The notes under the pieces are model-generated. The model was not told the origin of the DNA. It searched no databases and saw only the letters and a program-made list of their open reading frames with translations. A stretch of 61,107 nucleotides of DNA, taken from Vibrio sp. CAU 1672. Its GTDB lineage: Bacteria; Pseudomonadota; Gammaproteobacteria; Enterobacterales; Vibrionaceae. Below, piece after piece: positions 10,634 through 20,622 of this stretch. Positions within the stretch are counted from its first letter, which is position 1. Every line of letters starts with the position of its first letter. The position numbers and the translations under genes were made by a program. Where the stretch lies: the NCBI RefSeq assembly GCF_029223195.1, contig NZ_JARHUF010000014.1:50044-111150 (forward strand), given 5' to 3'.

Positions 10634-10839
10634 AGGACGCGGTAAAAACGTAGTTTTGCCAGGCTTGGCGGGCTTAAACTGAGCAAATAGAAAGCGGTTG
10701 AAGCGCTAAGATGTGACACTTTGCACGTAATACGCGCTTCATCTAGTGTTTGTAAATTGACTCGGTTAGTCTCAGAACAAAGAGCATTTCTGGGGTTAGT
10801 GTTTACTAAACCCAACATACGATTATTAAGGATTTAAAA

Positions 10840-11304
10840 ATGGCTGAAGCAGCACCACAAGCAGCACAACAAAACTTCGCAATTCAACGTATCTTCCTAA
10901 AAGACCTGTCTTTTGAAGCGCCAAACTCACCAGCAGTTTTCCAAAAAGAGTGGAAACCAGATGTAAAACTGGATCTAGACACGCAAAGCCGTGAGCTGGG
11001 TGAAGGCGTTTACGAAGTAATTCTGCGTCTGACTGTCACAGTGAAAAACGAAGAAGAGACCGCATTCCTGTGTGAAGTGCAACAAGGTGGTATCTTCACT
11101 GCTGAGCAGATGGAAGCAGGCCAACTGGCGCATTGCCTGGGTGCCTTCTGCCCGAACATCCTATTCCCTTACGCTCGTGAGACTATCTCTGGCCTGGTAG
11201 TTAAAGGTACTTTCCCACAACTGAACCTTGCACCGGTTAACTTTGATGCCCTGTTCATGAACTACCTTCAGCAGCAAGCTCAGCAAGACGAAGCTAAAGC
11301 GTAA
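10840..11304 (+). CDS. secB: protein-export chaperone SecB
   Basis: A tetrameric cytosolic chaperone that holds preproteins unfolded and passes them to SecA. The 154-residue product has the family core: [13 protein letters not shown], then [23 protein letters not shown], then [11 protein letters not shown]. It ends in a polar Gln-rich tail ([12 protein letters not shown]). AAGGAT lies 7 bp before the ATG. A terminator follows, so gpsA has its own transcript or is reached by readthrough. Confidence 0.98.
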   Translation: MAEAAPQAAQQNFAIQRIFLKDLSFEAPNSPAVFQKEWKPDVKLDLDTQSRELGEGVYEVILRLTVTVKNEEETAFLCEVQQGGIFTAEQMEAGQLAHCLGAFCPNILFPYARETISGLVVKGTFPQLNLAPVNFDALFMNYLQQQAQQDEAKA

Positions 11305-11368
11305 TTCAAATCAAGCGAGTGACGTGTTGCGTAAACCTGCGTAACGCGGGACACAGCACGAAGCTCAA

Positions 11369-11413
11369 AAATGCACAAAGCGCCCGCCACCGGGATGCGT
11401 TGTGCATTTTTTT
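11369..11413 (+). terminator. terminator after secB
   Basis: Outer stem AAATGCACAA/TTGTGCATTT encloses a second short GC stem (CCCG/CGGG), followed by a T-rich tract at 11407-11413. Confidence 0.85.
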
Positions 11414-11511
11414 CTTTCTGACATCAGGCTCTAGTTCCTAACCTCTAGAAATCGTAAAATCTGGTGATTATGAACTAGATTCTACTAGTAGCAAGACTAT
11501 CAGGCGGTAGC

Positions 11512-12549
11512 ATGACACAAGCAAAATCACACAATGCCTACGGAAAAGACATTGCAATGACGGTTATTGGCGCAGGCTCGTACGGCACCTCATTGGCAAT
11601 TTCACTGGCACGTAACGGTAGCAACGTAGTCCTGTGGGGACACGAGCCGGAGCATATGGCACGCCTGGAAGCCGATCGGGCCAACCACGAGTTTCTGCCG
11701 GGAGTGGATTTCCCAGAAAGCTTAATCGTTGAGTCCGATCTTGAGAAAGCCGTCCAGGCCAGCCGGGATCTGCTGGTTGTCGTGCCAAGCCACGTGTTTG
11801 GCATTGTTCTGAACAGCCTCAAACCATACCTGCGAGAGGATAGCCGTATTTGTTGGGCGACGAAGGGCCTGGAACCGGATACCGGCCGCCTGCTCAAAGA
11901 TGTCGCACATGACATCCTCGGCGCACAGTATTCACTGGCCGTTTTGTCAGGGCCAACCTTTGCTAAAGAGCTGGCGATGGGCCTGCCAACAGCCATCTCG
12001 GTCGCATCCCCTGATGCGCAGTTTGTCGTGGATCTGCAAGAAAAAATCCACTGCAGCAAAACATTCCGTGTCTATGCCAACAGTGACTTTACCGGCATGC
12101 AGCTTGGCGGAGCGGTGAAAAATGTCATCGCCATCGGCGCAGGTATGTCCGACGGCATTGGATTTGGCGCCAATGCCCGCACCGCCTTGATCACTCGCGG
12201 GCTGGCTGAAATGAGCCGCCTCGGTGCCGCTCTGGGAGCACAACCAGAAACCTTTATGGGTATGGCAGGTCTGGGCGATCTGGTGCTGACTTGCACCGAT
12301 AACCAGTCACGCAACCGCCGTTTTGGTTTAGCCCTGGGTCAGGGTAAAGATGTGGATACCGCCCAGCAAGAAATTGGTCAGGTGGTCGAAGGTTACCGCA
12401 ACACCAAAGAAGTCTGGCTGCTGTCCCAGCGTATGGGAGTTGAGATGCCGATTGTTGACCAAATTTATCAAGTATTGTATCAAGGAAAAGATGCCCGCCT
12501 GGCAGCACAAGATTTACTGGCTCGCGACAAGAAAGCCGAAGGTAAGTAA
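11512..12549 (+). CDS. gpsA: glycerol-3-phosphate dehydrogenase (NAD(P)+)
   Basis: Reduces dihydroxyacetone phosphate to sn-glycerol-3-phosphate for phospholipid synthesis. The 345-residue protein has the Rossmann motif GAGSYGT at 20-26, the catalytic Lys segment [13 protein letters not shown], and the RNRRFG motif of the C-terminal helical domain. AGGCGG lies upstream of the ATG. The first fifteen residues before MTVIGAG are longer than in E. coli, so a start at the Met before TVIGAG is possible but lacks a ribosome-binding site. cysE follows. Confidence 0.97.
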   Translation: MTQAKSHNAYGKDIAMTVIGAGSYGTSLAISLARNGSNVVLWGHEPEHMARLEADRANHEFLPGVDFPESLIVESDLEKAVQASRDLLVVVPSHVFGIVLNSLKPYLREDSRICWATKGLEPDTGRLLKDVAHDILGAQYSLAVLSGPTFAKELAMGLPTAISVASPDAQFVVDLQEKIHCSKTFRVYANSDFTGMQLGGAVKNVIAIGAGMSDGIGFGANARTALITRGLAEMSRLGAALGAQPETFMGMAGLGDLVLTCTDNQSRNRRFGLALGQGKDVDTAQQEIGQVVEGYRNTKEVWLLSQRMGVEMPIVDQIYQVLYQGKDARLAAQDLLARDKKAEGK

Positions 12550-12550
12550 C

Positions 12551-12580
12551 GCTCAGCTTCATTTAGCGTCTCCGCTGAGC
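12551..12580 (+). other. hairpin in the gpsA-cysE spacer
   Basis: GCTCAGC (12551-12557) pairs with GCTGAGC (12574-12580) around a 16-nt loop, right after the gpsA stop. There is no T run, so it is not a classic terminator; it may be a 3-prime stabiliser or processing site. Confidence 0.4.
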
Positions 12581-12626
12581 AGAAAGAAGTAGTCGGGTCA
12601 CGGATGAACCACTCAGGATATTGAGA

Positions 12627-13448
12627 ATGAAACACTGCGAAAAACAGAAAGTCTGGCACAAAATAGTGGCAGAAGCCCGCGAAATGTCTGAGCAAGAGCC
12701 GATGCTGGCCAGCTTTTATCATGCCACCATCATCAAGCATGACAGTTTATGCGCCGCACTCAGCTACATTCTGGCCAACAAACTCAACACCGCCTCTATG
12801 CCAGCGATGGCCGTGCGCGAGGTAGTAGAAGAAGCATTCGCTGCCGACCCCACCATCACCGATGGTGCCGCGTGCGACATTTGTGCAACCGTCAACCGTG
12901 ACCCGGCGGTGGCGATGTATTCAATCCCGCTGTTGTACCTGAAAGGCTACCATGCCCTGCAAGGCTATCGTGTGGCAAACTGGCTGTGGAAACAGGGCCG
13001 TCATGCCCTGGCTACCTACCTGCAGAACCAGATTTCAGTGGCCTGTCAGGTCGATATTCACCCGGCGGCCCGTATTGGCAGTGGCATCATGCTCGACCAC
13101 GCTACAGGCATCGTGATTGGTGAAACCGCCGTGGTTGAAAATGACGTCTCGATTTTGCAGGACGTAACATTAGGCGGTACCGGGAAAGAGAGCGGTGACC
13201 GGCACCCGAAAATCCGCGAAGGGGTGATGATTGGTGCCGGAGCCAAAATTCTTGGTAATATTGAAGTCGGTGAAGGTGCGAAGATTGGTTCGTGTTCCGT
13301 GGTATTGCAGGCGGTTCCGCCCCATACCACTGTCGCAGGGGTACCGGCAAAAATTGTTGGCCGGCCGAAAACCGACAAGCCATCGCTGGATATGGATCAG
13401 GGCTTTAATGGCAAATCGCAAAGCTTTATCCACGGAGATGGCATTTAA
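12627..13448 (+). CDS. cysE: serine O-acetyltransferase
   Basis: Makes O-acetylserine from serine and acetyl-CoA, the first step of cysteine synthesis. The product is 273 residues, the E. coli length. It has an all-helical N-terminal domain, then a left-handed beta-helix of hexapeptide repeats from about residue 140 (IHPAARIGSGIMLDHATG). The extreme C-terminus ends GDGI; the terminal Ile is what inserts into O-acetylserine sulfhydrylase in the cysteine synthase complex. The ATG at 12627 is preferred over an in-frame TTG at 12621 because AGGA at 12615-12618 is properly spaced only for the ATG. Confidence 0.97.
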   Translation: MKHCEKQKVWHKIVAEAREMSEQEPMLASFYHATIIKHDSLCAALSYILANKLNTASMPAMAVREVVEEAFAADPTITDGAACDICATVNRDPAVAMYSIPLLYLKGYHALQGYRVANWLWKQGRHALATYLQNQISVACQVDIHPAARIGSGIMLDHATGIVIGETAVVENDVSILQDVTLGGTGKESGDRHPKIREGVMIGAGAKILGNIEVGEGAKIGSCSVVLQAVPPHTTVAGVPAKIVGRPKTDKPSLDMDQGFNGKSQSFIHGDGI

Positions 13449-13495
13449 GCACTCTCCTCGGTTCACTTAACATTGATGTGGCAGGTAATTCTCAG

Positions 13496-14626
13496 GTGAA
13501 AAATATAAATCACGCGCTGTTCCGTTCGACGCTGTTAATCACTTGCGCATTATCTGCCTGCCCCCCACCCACGGCCTTCGCCGCCAGTCAACAAGAGCTG
13601 AAAGGCGTCACCAGCGAGATCAGCCGGCAGAAGCAATCCATCTCCTCACAGGAACAACAGCTGAATAAGCTGCAAAAATCCCTCAAGGATCAGGAGCTGG
13701 GTATTGTCCGGCTGGAAAAGGCGATCGCCCAAAGCAAAACGGACTTAACCAAGACCAAGCGTAACATCAGTCAACTGGAAGAAAAGATCTCCCGTCAGGA
13801 AGCCCGTCGCCAGCAGCAGGAACAAGAGCTGAAACAGCTGCTGCAAACGTATTACCTGACCCAACGCGCCAAAGCCAATGGACACCTGCTCAACCAAGGC
13901 ATTGAGGAAGATCGCATCAGCCAGTATTTCCAGCATCTGGCCAAAGCGCGGGCCAAAGTCATCAAAGAGATGACCGACACCAGCGAAGCACTGGCTCACA
14001 ACAAACAGCAGCTTGAGCTGGAAAAAGCCCAGATGGAAACCCTGTTGACCCAACAGTCAAACAAACGCAGCCAACTGGCCGGCACGCAAGCACAACGCCA
14101 GAAAACACTCAGCAAAATCCAGAGCAGCATTAAAAATGATCAACGCTATCTGGCGGAGTTGCAACGCAATGAAACCCGCCTGAAAGCCGAGATCGCCAAG
14201 GCCGCCAAACGTAACGCGGTGCCGATGGATGGCCTGAGTAAACAGAAAGGCAAACTGCCCTGGCCGATCAAAGGACGGGTATTGCACAGCTTTGGCTCCC
14301 GCCAGACCGGGCAAATCAACTGGAAAGGTATGGTGCTGACGGCCGATTATGGCGAACAGGTCAAGGCGGTCTACCCCGGCACTGTGGTGTTTGCCGAATA
14401 CCTGCGTGGTTACGGCCTGGTCGTATTGCTCGATCATGGCAAAGGCGACATGACCCTGTATGGCTATAATCAAGCCCTGACCAAAAAAGAAGGGGACAAA
14501 GTCACGGCCGGTGAAGTGATCGCCCTGGCCGGCGATACCGGCGGTCAGGACAGAGCGTCACTGTATTTTGAAATCCGCCGCAACAGTGAAGCACAAAATC
14601 CAAAATCCTGGTTAAAACGGCTGTAA
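13496..14626 (+). CDS. envC: murein hydrolase activator EnvC
   Basis: A periplasmic divisome factor that activates the amidases AmiA/AmiB for daughter-cell separation. It has a signal peptide (about residues 1-29, ending TAFA), a long coiled coil (about 30-245), and a C-terminal LytM/peptidase_M23 domain. The zinc ligands of active M23 enzymes are absent: no HxxxD, and LYFEIR replaces HxH. That is how non-catalytic EnvC differs from true endopeptidases. I place the start at GTG 13496, with GCAGG 10 bp upstream; an in-frame GTG at 13478 adds six residues but has no ribosome-binding site. Confidence 0.93.
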   Translation: MKNINHALFRSTLLITCALSACPPPTAFAASQQELKGVTSEISRQKQSISSQEQQLNKLQKSLKDQELGIVRLEKAIAQSKTDLTKTKRNISQLEEKISRQEARRQQQEQELKQLLQTYYLTQRAKANGHLLNQGIEEDRISQYFQHLAKARAKVIKEMTDTSEALAHNKQQLELEKAQMETLLTQQSNKRSQLAGTQAQRQKTLSKIQSSIKNDQRYLAELQRNETRLKAEIAKAAKRNAVPMDGLSKQKGKLPWPIKGRVLHSFGSRQTGQINWKGMVLTADYGEQVKAVYPGTVVFAEYLRGYGLVVLLDHGKGDMTLYGYNQALTKKEGDKVTAGEVIALAGDTGGQDRASLYFEIRRNSEAQNPKSWLKRL

Positions 14627-14645
14627 TCCACTGCCCAGCCTGGAA

Positions 14646-14675
14646 AAAACGCCGATGGCGCCCTTGGGCGATGGG
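14646..14675 (-). terminator. possible terminator between convergent envC and the DHH gene
   Basis: On the minus strand a GC-rich stem around CGCCCAAGGGCG is followed by a short arm and TTTTTT. The structure is irregular, but the position, between convergent genes, fits. Confidence 0.45.
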
Positions 14676-14692
14676 TTCTTCCCCCGGTGCAA

Positions 14693-15649
14693 TCAGGCAT
14701 AGTAAATCTCAACCGCATCAATAAACCCACTGATGTCCTCTTTCTTCAGCGCATTAACTCCGGCCGCGGCTTCCCGCCCTCCTCCGGTCGGAAACTGGCT
14801 GCAAACCGCAGCAGCCCCATGTTTATTATTCAGCGGGGCACGCAAAGAAACAGTGTAACGGCCATCCGGATTTTCCGTTAATACGGCATGGGCAGCGTCC
14901 GGATTTTGGTTTGCCAGCCAGTTACCATACACACCACTAATACGCCGTGACGCCGCGTCATTTGGCAGCACAAACAGCTGCAATTTGTCGCTGGCATACG
15001 TCACGGGCACCGATAATGCGCTTTCCAAATCGGCCTGGTAAGCGGCTTGCAGGGTATAAAACGGGGAGGCCGGATCGGCGATCACCTCTAATGGCGAGAG
15101 ATAGTGACGCAAAGCGTGATAAAGGTCTGCAGGGTGATAATGTAAATCTGCGACCGTTGTGCCGTAACCATTGTAGTTAATCAAGGTACCCAGCTGTTTC
15201 AGCTGCATCTTTTGCTCAGCACTGAGCCCTGCCTGATCGGCCAGTTCATCGGCTGTTGCGATCAGGTTATCACCGTAGGCAGCCGTGATGGCCCATAGGT
15301 GGTATTGCCGATCCAGCAGCTGGTCAATAATCAATGCGGTACAAGTGTTGGCATCCAGGTCGATGTGCGCCTGCAGATTGGAATGCTGCGGAATAACCCC
15401 GGCTTTATGGTGATCAGCATAGAAAACCTGCGCACCCTGCGCCAGCGCCTGCGATAAAGCGGTGATATTCTTTTCCATAGATATATCGAGTATGGTCAGG
15501 CTATCCCCGGCTCCGGCCTTAACCTTTTCCACCAGTTGAATGTCTCGCTTGACGCCCGTCACTAATTGCGCCGCTCTCGGACAGGCAAAGCGCAGCTGCA
15601 ACAAAGCAATGATGCCATCCGCATCACCATTAAAAATGTCGTAATCCAT
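14693..15649 (-). CDS. DHH/DHHA1-family phosphoesterase
   Basis: A 318-residue cytoplasmic protein with the ordered DHH-superfamily motifs: NGDADG near the N-terminus (Asp9, Asp11), LDIS (Asp55), then the name-giving DHH (79-81). Near the C-terminus is a glycine-rich GGGREAAAG typical of the DHHA1 substrate-binding domain. Such enzymes hydrolyse short oligonucleotides, pAp or cyclic dinucleotides with Mn2+. Nothing here shows which substrate is used. It is not RecJ, because it is much too short. Its neighbours give no functional hint. Confidence 0.82.
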   Translation of the reverse strand: MDYDIFNGDADGIIALLQLRFACPRAAQLVTGVKRDIQLVEKVKAGAGDSLTILDISMEKNITALSQALAQGAQVFYADHHKAGVIPQHSNLQAHIDLDANTCTALIIDQLLDRQYHLWAITAAYGDNLIATADELADQAGLSAEQKMQLKQLGTLINYNGYGTTVADLHYHPADLYHALRHYLSPLEVIADPASPFYTLQAAYQADLESALSVPVTYASDKLQLFVLPNDAASRRISGVYGNWLANQNPDAAHAVLTENPDGRYTVSLRAPLNNKHGAAAVCSQFPTGGGREAAAGVNALKKEDISGFIDAVEIYYA

Positions 15650-15783
15650 GGCGCGATAGTTCCTTTATCTTCCGTGCTGCCAGCTATTGTGCGTAAGTGG
15701 GCCAACAAGTCAACCAACACAGCCATCGACCAAGCCAACTAACCATCGGTGCCTGGCGCCAATGGTATCCGTTCAGAGATCAA

Positions 15784-15812
15784 GAAAAAGGCCGGCTGAC
15801 TGTTAGCCCGGC
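15784..15812 (-). terminator. terminator overlapping the tetR-family stop codon
   Basis: On the minus strand GCCGG/CCGGC with a 12-nt loop is followed by CTTTTTC. The 5-prime arm lies inside the last codons of the regulator gene and the stop codon falls in the loop. Confidence 0.7.
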
Positions 15813-16438
15813 AGCTGGCCCATCGACTCCTCCAGCAGTTCGAGTTGCTCCAGGCCTTGTTCACTGGCCAGGGGCTTGACCACGGTAAGCATCTGTAACA
15901 TCCCCTGTTTGACCATTTGCTCAGTGATCATCGTCTTGGGTGACATCGCCGCCTGATAAGCGAGCCAGCTACAGGCAATCAGATGCAGTGTGCGCACCAA
16001 GGATGTCAGCTGTTGCTGATCCACTTCCAGCAGCTCAAGATCGACGAACTCCTGCACGATGACGATCAAGTTGGCCTGCAGTTTCTCTTGAACTTTGATG
16101 TAGTCTTCATGTAACTGTGCATCCCGCGATAAAATCTCCGGCAGATTGGCGTAGAAAAAGCGGTATTTCCACATCAGGGTAAAAATCGAGTCCAGGTAAC
16201 TTTTCAGCATCGTCAGGCTCTCCTGAGCACCTTGGATGGGGGTAAACCTCTCCAGTAACTCACTGGAGTAGAGAGTGAAAATCTCGCGCACTATCTCTTG
16301 CTTATTACGAAAGTGGTAGTAAAGATTCCCCGGGCTGATTTCAATATACTCAGCAATATGGTTGGTGGTGATATTGCGTTCACCATGCTGGTTGAACAAC
16401 TCCAATGCCGCATAGACGATCTTCTCGCGCGTTTTCAT
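15803..16438 (-). CDS. TetR/AcrR-family transcriptional regulator
   Basis: A 211-residue DNA-binding protein with an N-terminal TetR helix-turn-helix (about 22-45, NITTNHIAEYIEISPGNLYY). A helical ligand-binding C-terminal domain follows. I use the ATG at 16438, after which MKTREKIVYAALELFN is a typical TetR opening; an upstream extension to 16603 is low-complexity read-through. The target and ligand are unknown. It stands alone between the DHH gene and epmA, and no palindromic operator was obvious beside it. Confidence 0.9.
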   Translation of the reverse strand: MKTREKIVYAALELFNQHGERNITTNHIAEYIEISPGNLYYHFRNKQEIVREIFTLYSSELLERFTPIQGAQESLTMLKSYLDSIFTLMWKYRFFYANLPEILSRDAQLHEDYIKVQEKLQANLIVIVQEFVDLELLEVDQQQLTSLVRTLHLIACSWLAYQAAMSPKTMITEQMVKQGMLQMLTVVKPLASEQGLEQLELLEESMGQLPG

Positions 16439-16627
16439 CGTAATTCCATTCTTTCGCTTCTGACTTTTCGAGTATAGCGACTTCGCCTGGCCAGATCGAT
16501 AAGGGCTCCCGATACAATAACATAACAGACCAGTTTGAACGCCACCGGCTCTGCCGACACTCCCCCACAAAGCACTGTACGCGGCATGGCCAGCAAAGCA
16601 CACTGCTTGTTGGGGAATTAACGTCCT

Positions 16628-17599
16628 TTAGGCGATCGGAAACGGAAAAGCCGTCACCTGATCGATATGATCACAACCAAGCGCCAGCATAATCAGGCGG
16701 TCAACGCCGAGCGCTACGCCAGCACATTCCGGCAACCCTGCCTCCAGCGCCGCAATCAGATGGCGATCAATCGGCTGCGGCGCCAGGCCCATTTCGACCC
16801 GCTTCGCGTTGTCTTGTTCAAACCGGGCCAACTGTTCGGCCGGGTTATCCAGCTCATGGAAACCGTTGGCCAGTTCGATACCTTTAAAATAGACCTCAAA
16901 GCGATCCGCCACCCGTGGGTCCTGGGAATTAAGTTTCGCCAGCGCCGCCTGCGAAGCCGGGAAATCATACACAAAGGCGGGTACTTGCTGGCCGATCTTG
17001 TTTTCCACCCCAACGCTAAACAGCAATTGCAGCAAAGTATCACGATCTTGCTCTGGCTCGGCGATGTCACTCAAACCGAGTTGGCCCGCCACCAGTTTAA
17101 GTTCTTCCATCGAGCCTTCCAGCGGGCAAACGCCAAGCACATTGATAAAGGCTTGCTGATAAGTCATTCGCTCTGCGGCTGTGCAGCCAAGTACCAACTG
17201 TAACAGCACATCCATTTCATCCATCAGTTGGTGATGGTCGAAGCCAACCCGGTACCATTCCAACATGGTAAACTCCGGATTATGGTAGCGGCCGTTTTCC
17301 TCATTACGGAAAGCTTTATTGATTTGATAGATACTGCCACTGCCGGCCGCCAGCAACCGCTTCATGTGGAACTCCGGACTGGTCATAAAATACAGCTTAC
17401 GCCCGTCGGCATAACCCGGCCCGACAAACTCAGTTTGGAAGGTATGCAGATGAACGTCCGTCACCGTCGCATGGCTCATTGCTGGTGTATCCACTTCCAG
17501 CACGTTTCGCTCGGCAAAGAAATGACGGATCTGACCAATAAGGCCAGCGCGTTGTCGTAATTGTTCTATCGATGCAGTTGGTCGCCATTCGGCACACAT
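16628..17599 (-). CDS. epmA: EF-P--(R)-beta-lysine ligase
   Basis: A class II lysyl-tRNA-synthetase paralogue that attaches (R)-beta-lysine to EF-P Lys34. It is 323 residues and has no anticodon-binding domain, exactly the EpmA/GenX layout. Motif 2 is [19 protein letters not shown] and motif 3 is [16 protein letters not shown] start it at 17599, after a GGGGATC ribosome-binding site; a longer frame adds 46 unrelated residues. It sits beside frdABCD, as in E. coli, with efp and epmB just beyond frd. Confidence 0.97.
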   Translation of the reverse strand: MCAEWRPTASIEQLRQRAGLIGQIRHFFAERNVLEVDTPAMSHATVTDVHLHTFQTEFVGPGYADGRKLYFMTSPEFHMKRLLAAGSGSIYQINKAFRNEENGRYHNPEFTMLEWYRVGFDHHQLMDEMDVLLQLVLGCTAAERMTYQQAFINVLGVCPLEGSMEELKLVAGQLGLSDIAEPEQDRDTLLQLLFSVGVENKIGQQVPAFVYDFPASQAALAKLNSQDPRVADRFEVYFKGIELANGFHELDNPAEQLARFEQDNAKRVEMGLAPQPIDRHLIAALEAGLPECAGVALGVDRLIMLALGCDHIDQVTAFPFPIA

Positions 17600-17849
17600 A
17601 AAAAGATCCCCAAAACTCAACAGGTTGAAAAGGCTATTTTGACATGCTTCGTGTAACGCGACGAGAGGGAATTCACCCTCCGCTCGGCCAAGCGGCCCTG
17701 GGTGAGAATCCAGCCAGTTATGAAGCGTACATTTCACGTATTACAACACAAAGAACCTAGCTGATTGCTTTCTCATTAATGACATAAATGTGGTGCAACA
17801 GGCCGGTAACATGACCGGTATTTATGTTTATACGGCAACCGTTTCTTGC

Positions 17850-17865
17850 CGTGATAACAGTCACA
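17850..17865. promoter_or_regulatory. CRP-like site upstream of frdA
   Basis: The sequence CGTGA-TAACAG-TCACA matches the CRP consensus TGTGA-N6-TCACA at nine of ten defined positions. It lies 177 bp upstream of frdA and could also serve divergent epmA. Confidence 0.6.
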
Positions 17866-17910
17866 TAACCTATATTTTCTATGACCTTGTGTGCATTACC
17901 GAAGCAAAAA

Positions 17911-17952
17911 CCTAATTACATCAATTTTTCTGCCATGCCCGTCCTCTACACT
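17911..17952 (+). promoter_or_regulatory. candidate frdA promoter with FNR half-site
   Basis: A TACACT -10 lies at 17947-17952, implying transcription near 17959. An ATCAA half-site at 17920-17924 belongs to a 14-bp window centred at 17917.5, exactly -41.5 from that start, which is the class II FNR position. The left half (CCTAA) is very poor, so FNR control is only suggested. Confidence 0.4.
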
Positions 17953-18041
17953 ACCGCTAATACTTTTGGGGGAGCCGCTATCGCTGCGCCCCCGCACTCA
18001 CTATAACAAGCGGATTTCCGCACACACACTGGAGGATAACT

Positions 18042-19862
18042 GTGCAAACTATCACCACAGATATCGCAGTCATCGGCGCCGGCGGCGCTGGTCTTCGTAC
18101 TGCTATTGCAGCGGCAGAGGCAAACCCAGACTTAGAAGTCGCTCTGATTTCTAAAGTTTATCCAATGCGTTCCCACACGGTTGCTGCAGAGGGTGGCTCC
18201 GCAGCAGTTATCAAGGATGAGGATAGCCTGGACAACCACTTCAACGACACCGTTGGCGGGGGCGACTGGCTATGTGAACAGGATGTAGTTGAATACTTTG
18301 TTGAGAACTCAACTCGCGAAATGATCCAGATGGAGCAGTGGGGCTGCCCATGGAGCCGTAAAGAGAACGGCGAGGTCAACGTCCGCCGCTTTGGTGGTAT
18401 GAAGGTTGAGCGTACCTGGTTCGCGGCAGATAAAACCGGCTTCCACATGCTGCATACCCTATTCCAGACCTCAATGAAGTACAGCAACATCAAACGCTTT
18501 GACGAGTACTTCGTGGTGGATCTGCTTGTTGATGACGGTGAAGTGCAAGGCCTGATCGCCATCCACATGTCGGAAGGTGAACTGGTCACCATCAAGGCTA
18601 AATCGGTCGTGCTGGCCACCGGTGGTGCGGGCCGTGTTTACCACTGCAACACCAATGGTGGTATCGTCACCGGCGACGGTATGGCGATGGCTTACCGTCA
18701 TGGTGTTCCGCTACGTGATATGGAGTTTGTTCAGTACCACCCGACCGGCTTGCCTGGCACCGGTATCCTGATGACCGAGGGTTGTCGTGGTGAAGGCGGT
18801 ATCATTGTCAACAAAGATGGTTACCGTTACCTGCAAGATTACGGCATGGGGCCTGAGACTCCTGTCGGTGAGCCGAAAAACAAATACATGGAGCTGGGTC
18901 CGCGTGACAAAGTTTCTCAGGCTTTCTGGCATGAACAGCAAAAAGGCAACACCATCAAACACCCGCTTGGCGATGTAGTGCATCTGGACCTTCGCCATCT
19001 GGGTGAAGAGTACCTGCAAGAGCGTCTGCCGTTCATCTGCGAGCTGGCTAAAGCCTACGTCAACGTAGATCCAGCCAAAGAGCCAATTCCAATTCGCCCG
19101 ACCGTTCACTACACCATGGGGGGGATTGAAACCAACGGCGTCTGTGAAACGCGGATTAAAGGCCTGTTTGCCGTCGGTGAATGTGCGTCTGTGGGTCTGC
19201 ATGGCGCCAACCGCCTGGGTTCAAACTCACTGGCAGAGTTCGTCGTGTTTGGCCGCGTAGCCGGTGAGCAGGCGGTGAAACGCGCCGCAGAATTCAAAGG
19301 CTGGAACGAGGAGTCTATCGCCGCTCAAGTTAAAGCGGTGGAAGAACGTATCACTGCGCTGCTGGATCAGGAAGGTGATGAAAACTGGGCCGACATCCGT
19401 ACTGAAATGGGTCACACCATGGAAGCTGGCTGTGGTATCTACCGCCAAGAAGACTTGATGCAAGCCACCATCGACAAAATCACCGAACTGAAAGAACGCT
19501 ACAAGCGCATCAGCATCAAAGACAAAGGTAAAGTATTCAACACTGACCTGCTGTACGCTATCGAAGTTGGCTACGGCCTGGAAGTGGCAGAAGCGATGGT
19601 GCACTCCGCGATTTTGCGTAAAGAGTCTCGCGGTGCCCACCAACGTCTCGACGAGGGTTGTACAGAGCGTGATGATGTGAACTTCCTTAAGCACTCGCTG
19701 GCTTTCTTCCAAGAAGATTCCGCACCAAGTATTGACTACAGCAATGTGACCATCACGAAGTCACAACCGAAAGCCCGTCTGTACGGTGAAGCAGCAGAGA
19801 AAGCGGCAGCGGAAGAAAAAGCTGCCGAAGCAGAAGCGAAGAACTCAGAGGAGCAAGCATAA
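18042..19862 (+). CDS. frdA: fumarate reductase flavoprotein subunit
   Basis: The catalytic subunit of quinol:fumarate reductase, reducing fumarate to succinate at the cytoplasmic face of the membrane in anaerobic respiration. The 606-residue protein has the FAD dinucleotide motif GAGGAG (12-17). His45 in [13 protein letters not shown] is the covalent FAD attachment site; this version is characteristic of FrdA rather than SdhA. A charged Ala/Glu-rich tail ends the protein. The start is GTG with GGAGG 8 bp upstream. The stop overlaps the frdB start by one base. Confidence 0.98.
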   Translation: MQTITTDIAVIGAGGAGLRTAIAAAEANPDLEVALISKVYPMRSHTVAAEGGSAAVIKDEDSLDNHFNDTVGGGDWLCEQDVVEYFVENSTREMIQMEQWGCPWSRKENGEVNVRRFGGMKVERTWFAADKTGFHMLHTLFQTSMKYSNIKRFDEYFVVDLLVDDGEVQGLIAIHMSEGELVTIKAKSVVLATGGAGRVYHCNTNGGIVTGDGMAMAYRHGVPLRDMEFVQYHPTGLPGTGILMTEGCRGEGGIIVNKDGYRYLQDYGMGPETPVGEPKNKYMELGPRDKVSQAFWHEQQKGNTIKHPLGDVVHLDLRHLGEEYLQERLPFICELAKAYVNVDPAKEPIPIRPTVHYTMGGIETNGVCETRIKGLFAVGECASVGLHGANRLGSNSLAEFVVFGRVAGEQAVKRAAEFKGWNEESIAAQVKAVEERITALLDQEGDENWADIRTEMGHTMEAGCGIYRQEDLMQATIDKITELKERYKRISIKDKGKVFNTDLLYAIEVGYGLEVAEAMVHSAILRKESRGAHQRLDEGCTERDDVNFLKHSLAFFQEDSAPSIDYSNVTITKSQPKARLYGEAAEKAAAEEKAAEAEAKNSEEQA

Positions 19863-20620
19863 TGTCAGCCAATCGTATTCAAAAAGTCGACATTCTGCGT
19901 TATGACCCAGAGAAAGACGCAGAGCCGCATTTACAAACCTTCGAAGTGCCCTTTGATGAAACCATGTCCGTGCTTGACGCGATTGGCTACATCAAAGACA
20001 ACCTGGATAAAGATCTCTCCTACCGCTGGTCTTGCCGGATGGCGATTTGCGGCTCATGCGGCATCATGGTCAACGGCGTGCCGAAACTGGCCTGTAAGAG
20101 CTTCCTGCGTGACTACCCGGATGGGCTGACCATCGAACCGCTGGCCAACTTCCCGATCGAGAAAGACCTGATTGTCGACATGACGCCGTTCATCGAGCGT
20201 CTGGAAGCGATCAAACCTTACATTATCGGTAACGACCGTAAACCAGAAGATGGCACCAACCTGCAAACGCCGGAACAGATGGCGAAGTATAAGCAGTTTG
20301 CCGCCTGTATCAACTGTGGCCTGTGCTACGCAGCATGTCCTCAGTTTGGTCTCAATCCGGAGTTCATCGGCCCGGCAGCACTGACACTGGCGCACCGCTA
20401 CAACCTCGACAGCCGTGACAACGGTAAAGCAGAACGAATGGCACTGATCAACGGTGAAAACGGCGCATGGGGCTGTACCTTCGTCGGTTACTGCTCTGAA
20501 GTGTGTCCGAAGAGCGTCGATCCTGCGGCAGCGGTCAACCAGGGCAAAGTAAAATCATCAATGGATTTCGTTATTGCGATGCTAAAGCCTGATGGCAAAC
20601 CAGTCAAAGAGGAGGCATGA
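19862..20620 (+). CDS. frdB: fumarate reductase iron-sulfur subunit
   Basis: Transfers electrons from menaquinol at FrdCD to the FrdA flavin. The 252-residue protein has a [2Fe-2S] ferredoxin domain ([10 protein letters not shown] then a later Cys in KLAC). The C-terminal domain has two cysteine clusters, [12 protein letters not shown] and [16 protein letters not shown], for the [4Fe-4S] and [3Fe-4S] centres. It is translationally coupled to frdA by a TAATG overlap and to frdC by very close spacing. Confidence 0.98.
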   Translation: MSANRIQKVDILRYDPEKDAEPHLQTFEVPFDETMSVLDAIGYIKDNLDKDLSYRWSCRMAICGSCGIMVNGVPKLACKSFLRDYPDGLTIEPLANFPIEKDLIVDMTPFIERLEAIKPYIIGNDRKPEDGTNLQTPEQMAKYKQFAACINCGLCYAACPQFGLNPEFIGPAALTLAHRYNLDSRDNGKAERMALINGENGAWGCTFVGYCSEVCPKSVDPAAAVNQGKVKSSMDFVIAMLKPDGKPVKEEA

Positions 20621-20622
20621 GG

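Larger units (their letters stand above)
17600..18041. other. divergent intergenic region epmA / frdA
   Basis: A 442-bp spacer with no gene. It holds the frd control region: a CRP-like palindrome at 17850-17865, an ATCAA half-site and TACACT at 17911-17952, and a GGAGG ribosome-binding site just before 18042. Confidence 0.6.

Noticed and set aside
11431..11478. CTAGTTC/GAACTAG inverted repeat before gpsA
   Set aside because: Only 7 bp with a 34-nt loop; such pairs are expected by chance and no T run or known operator matches.
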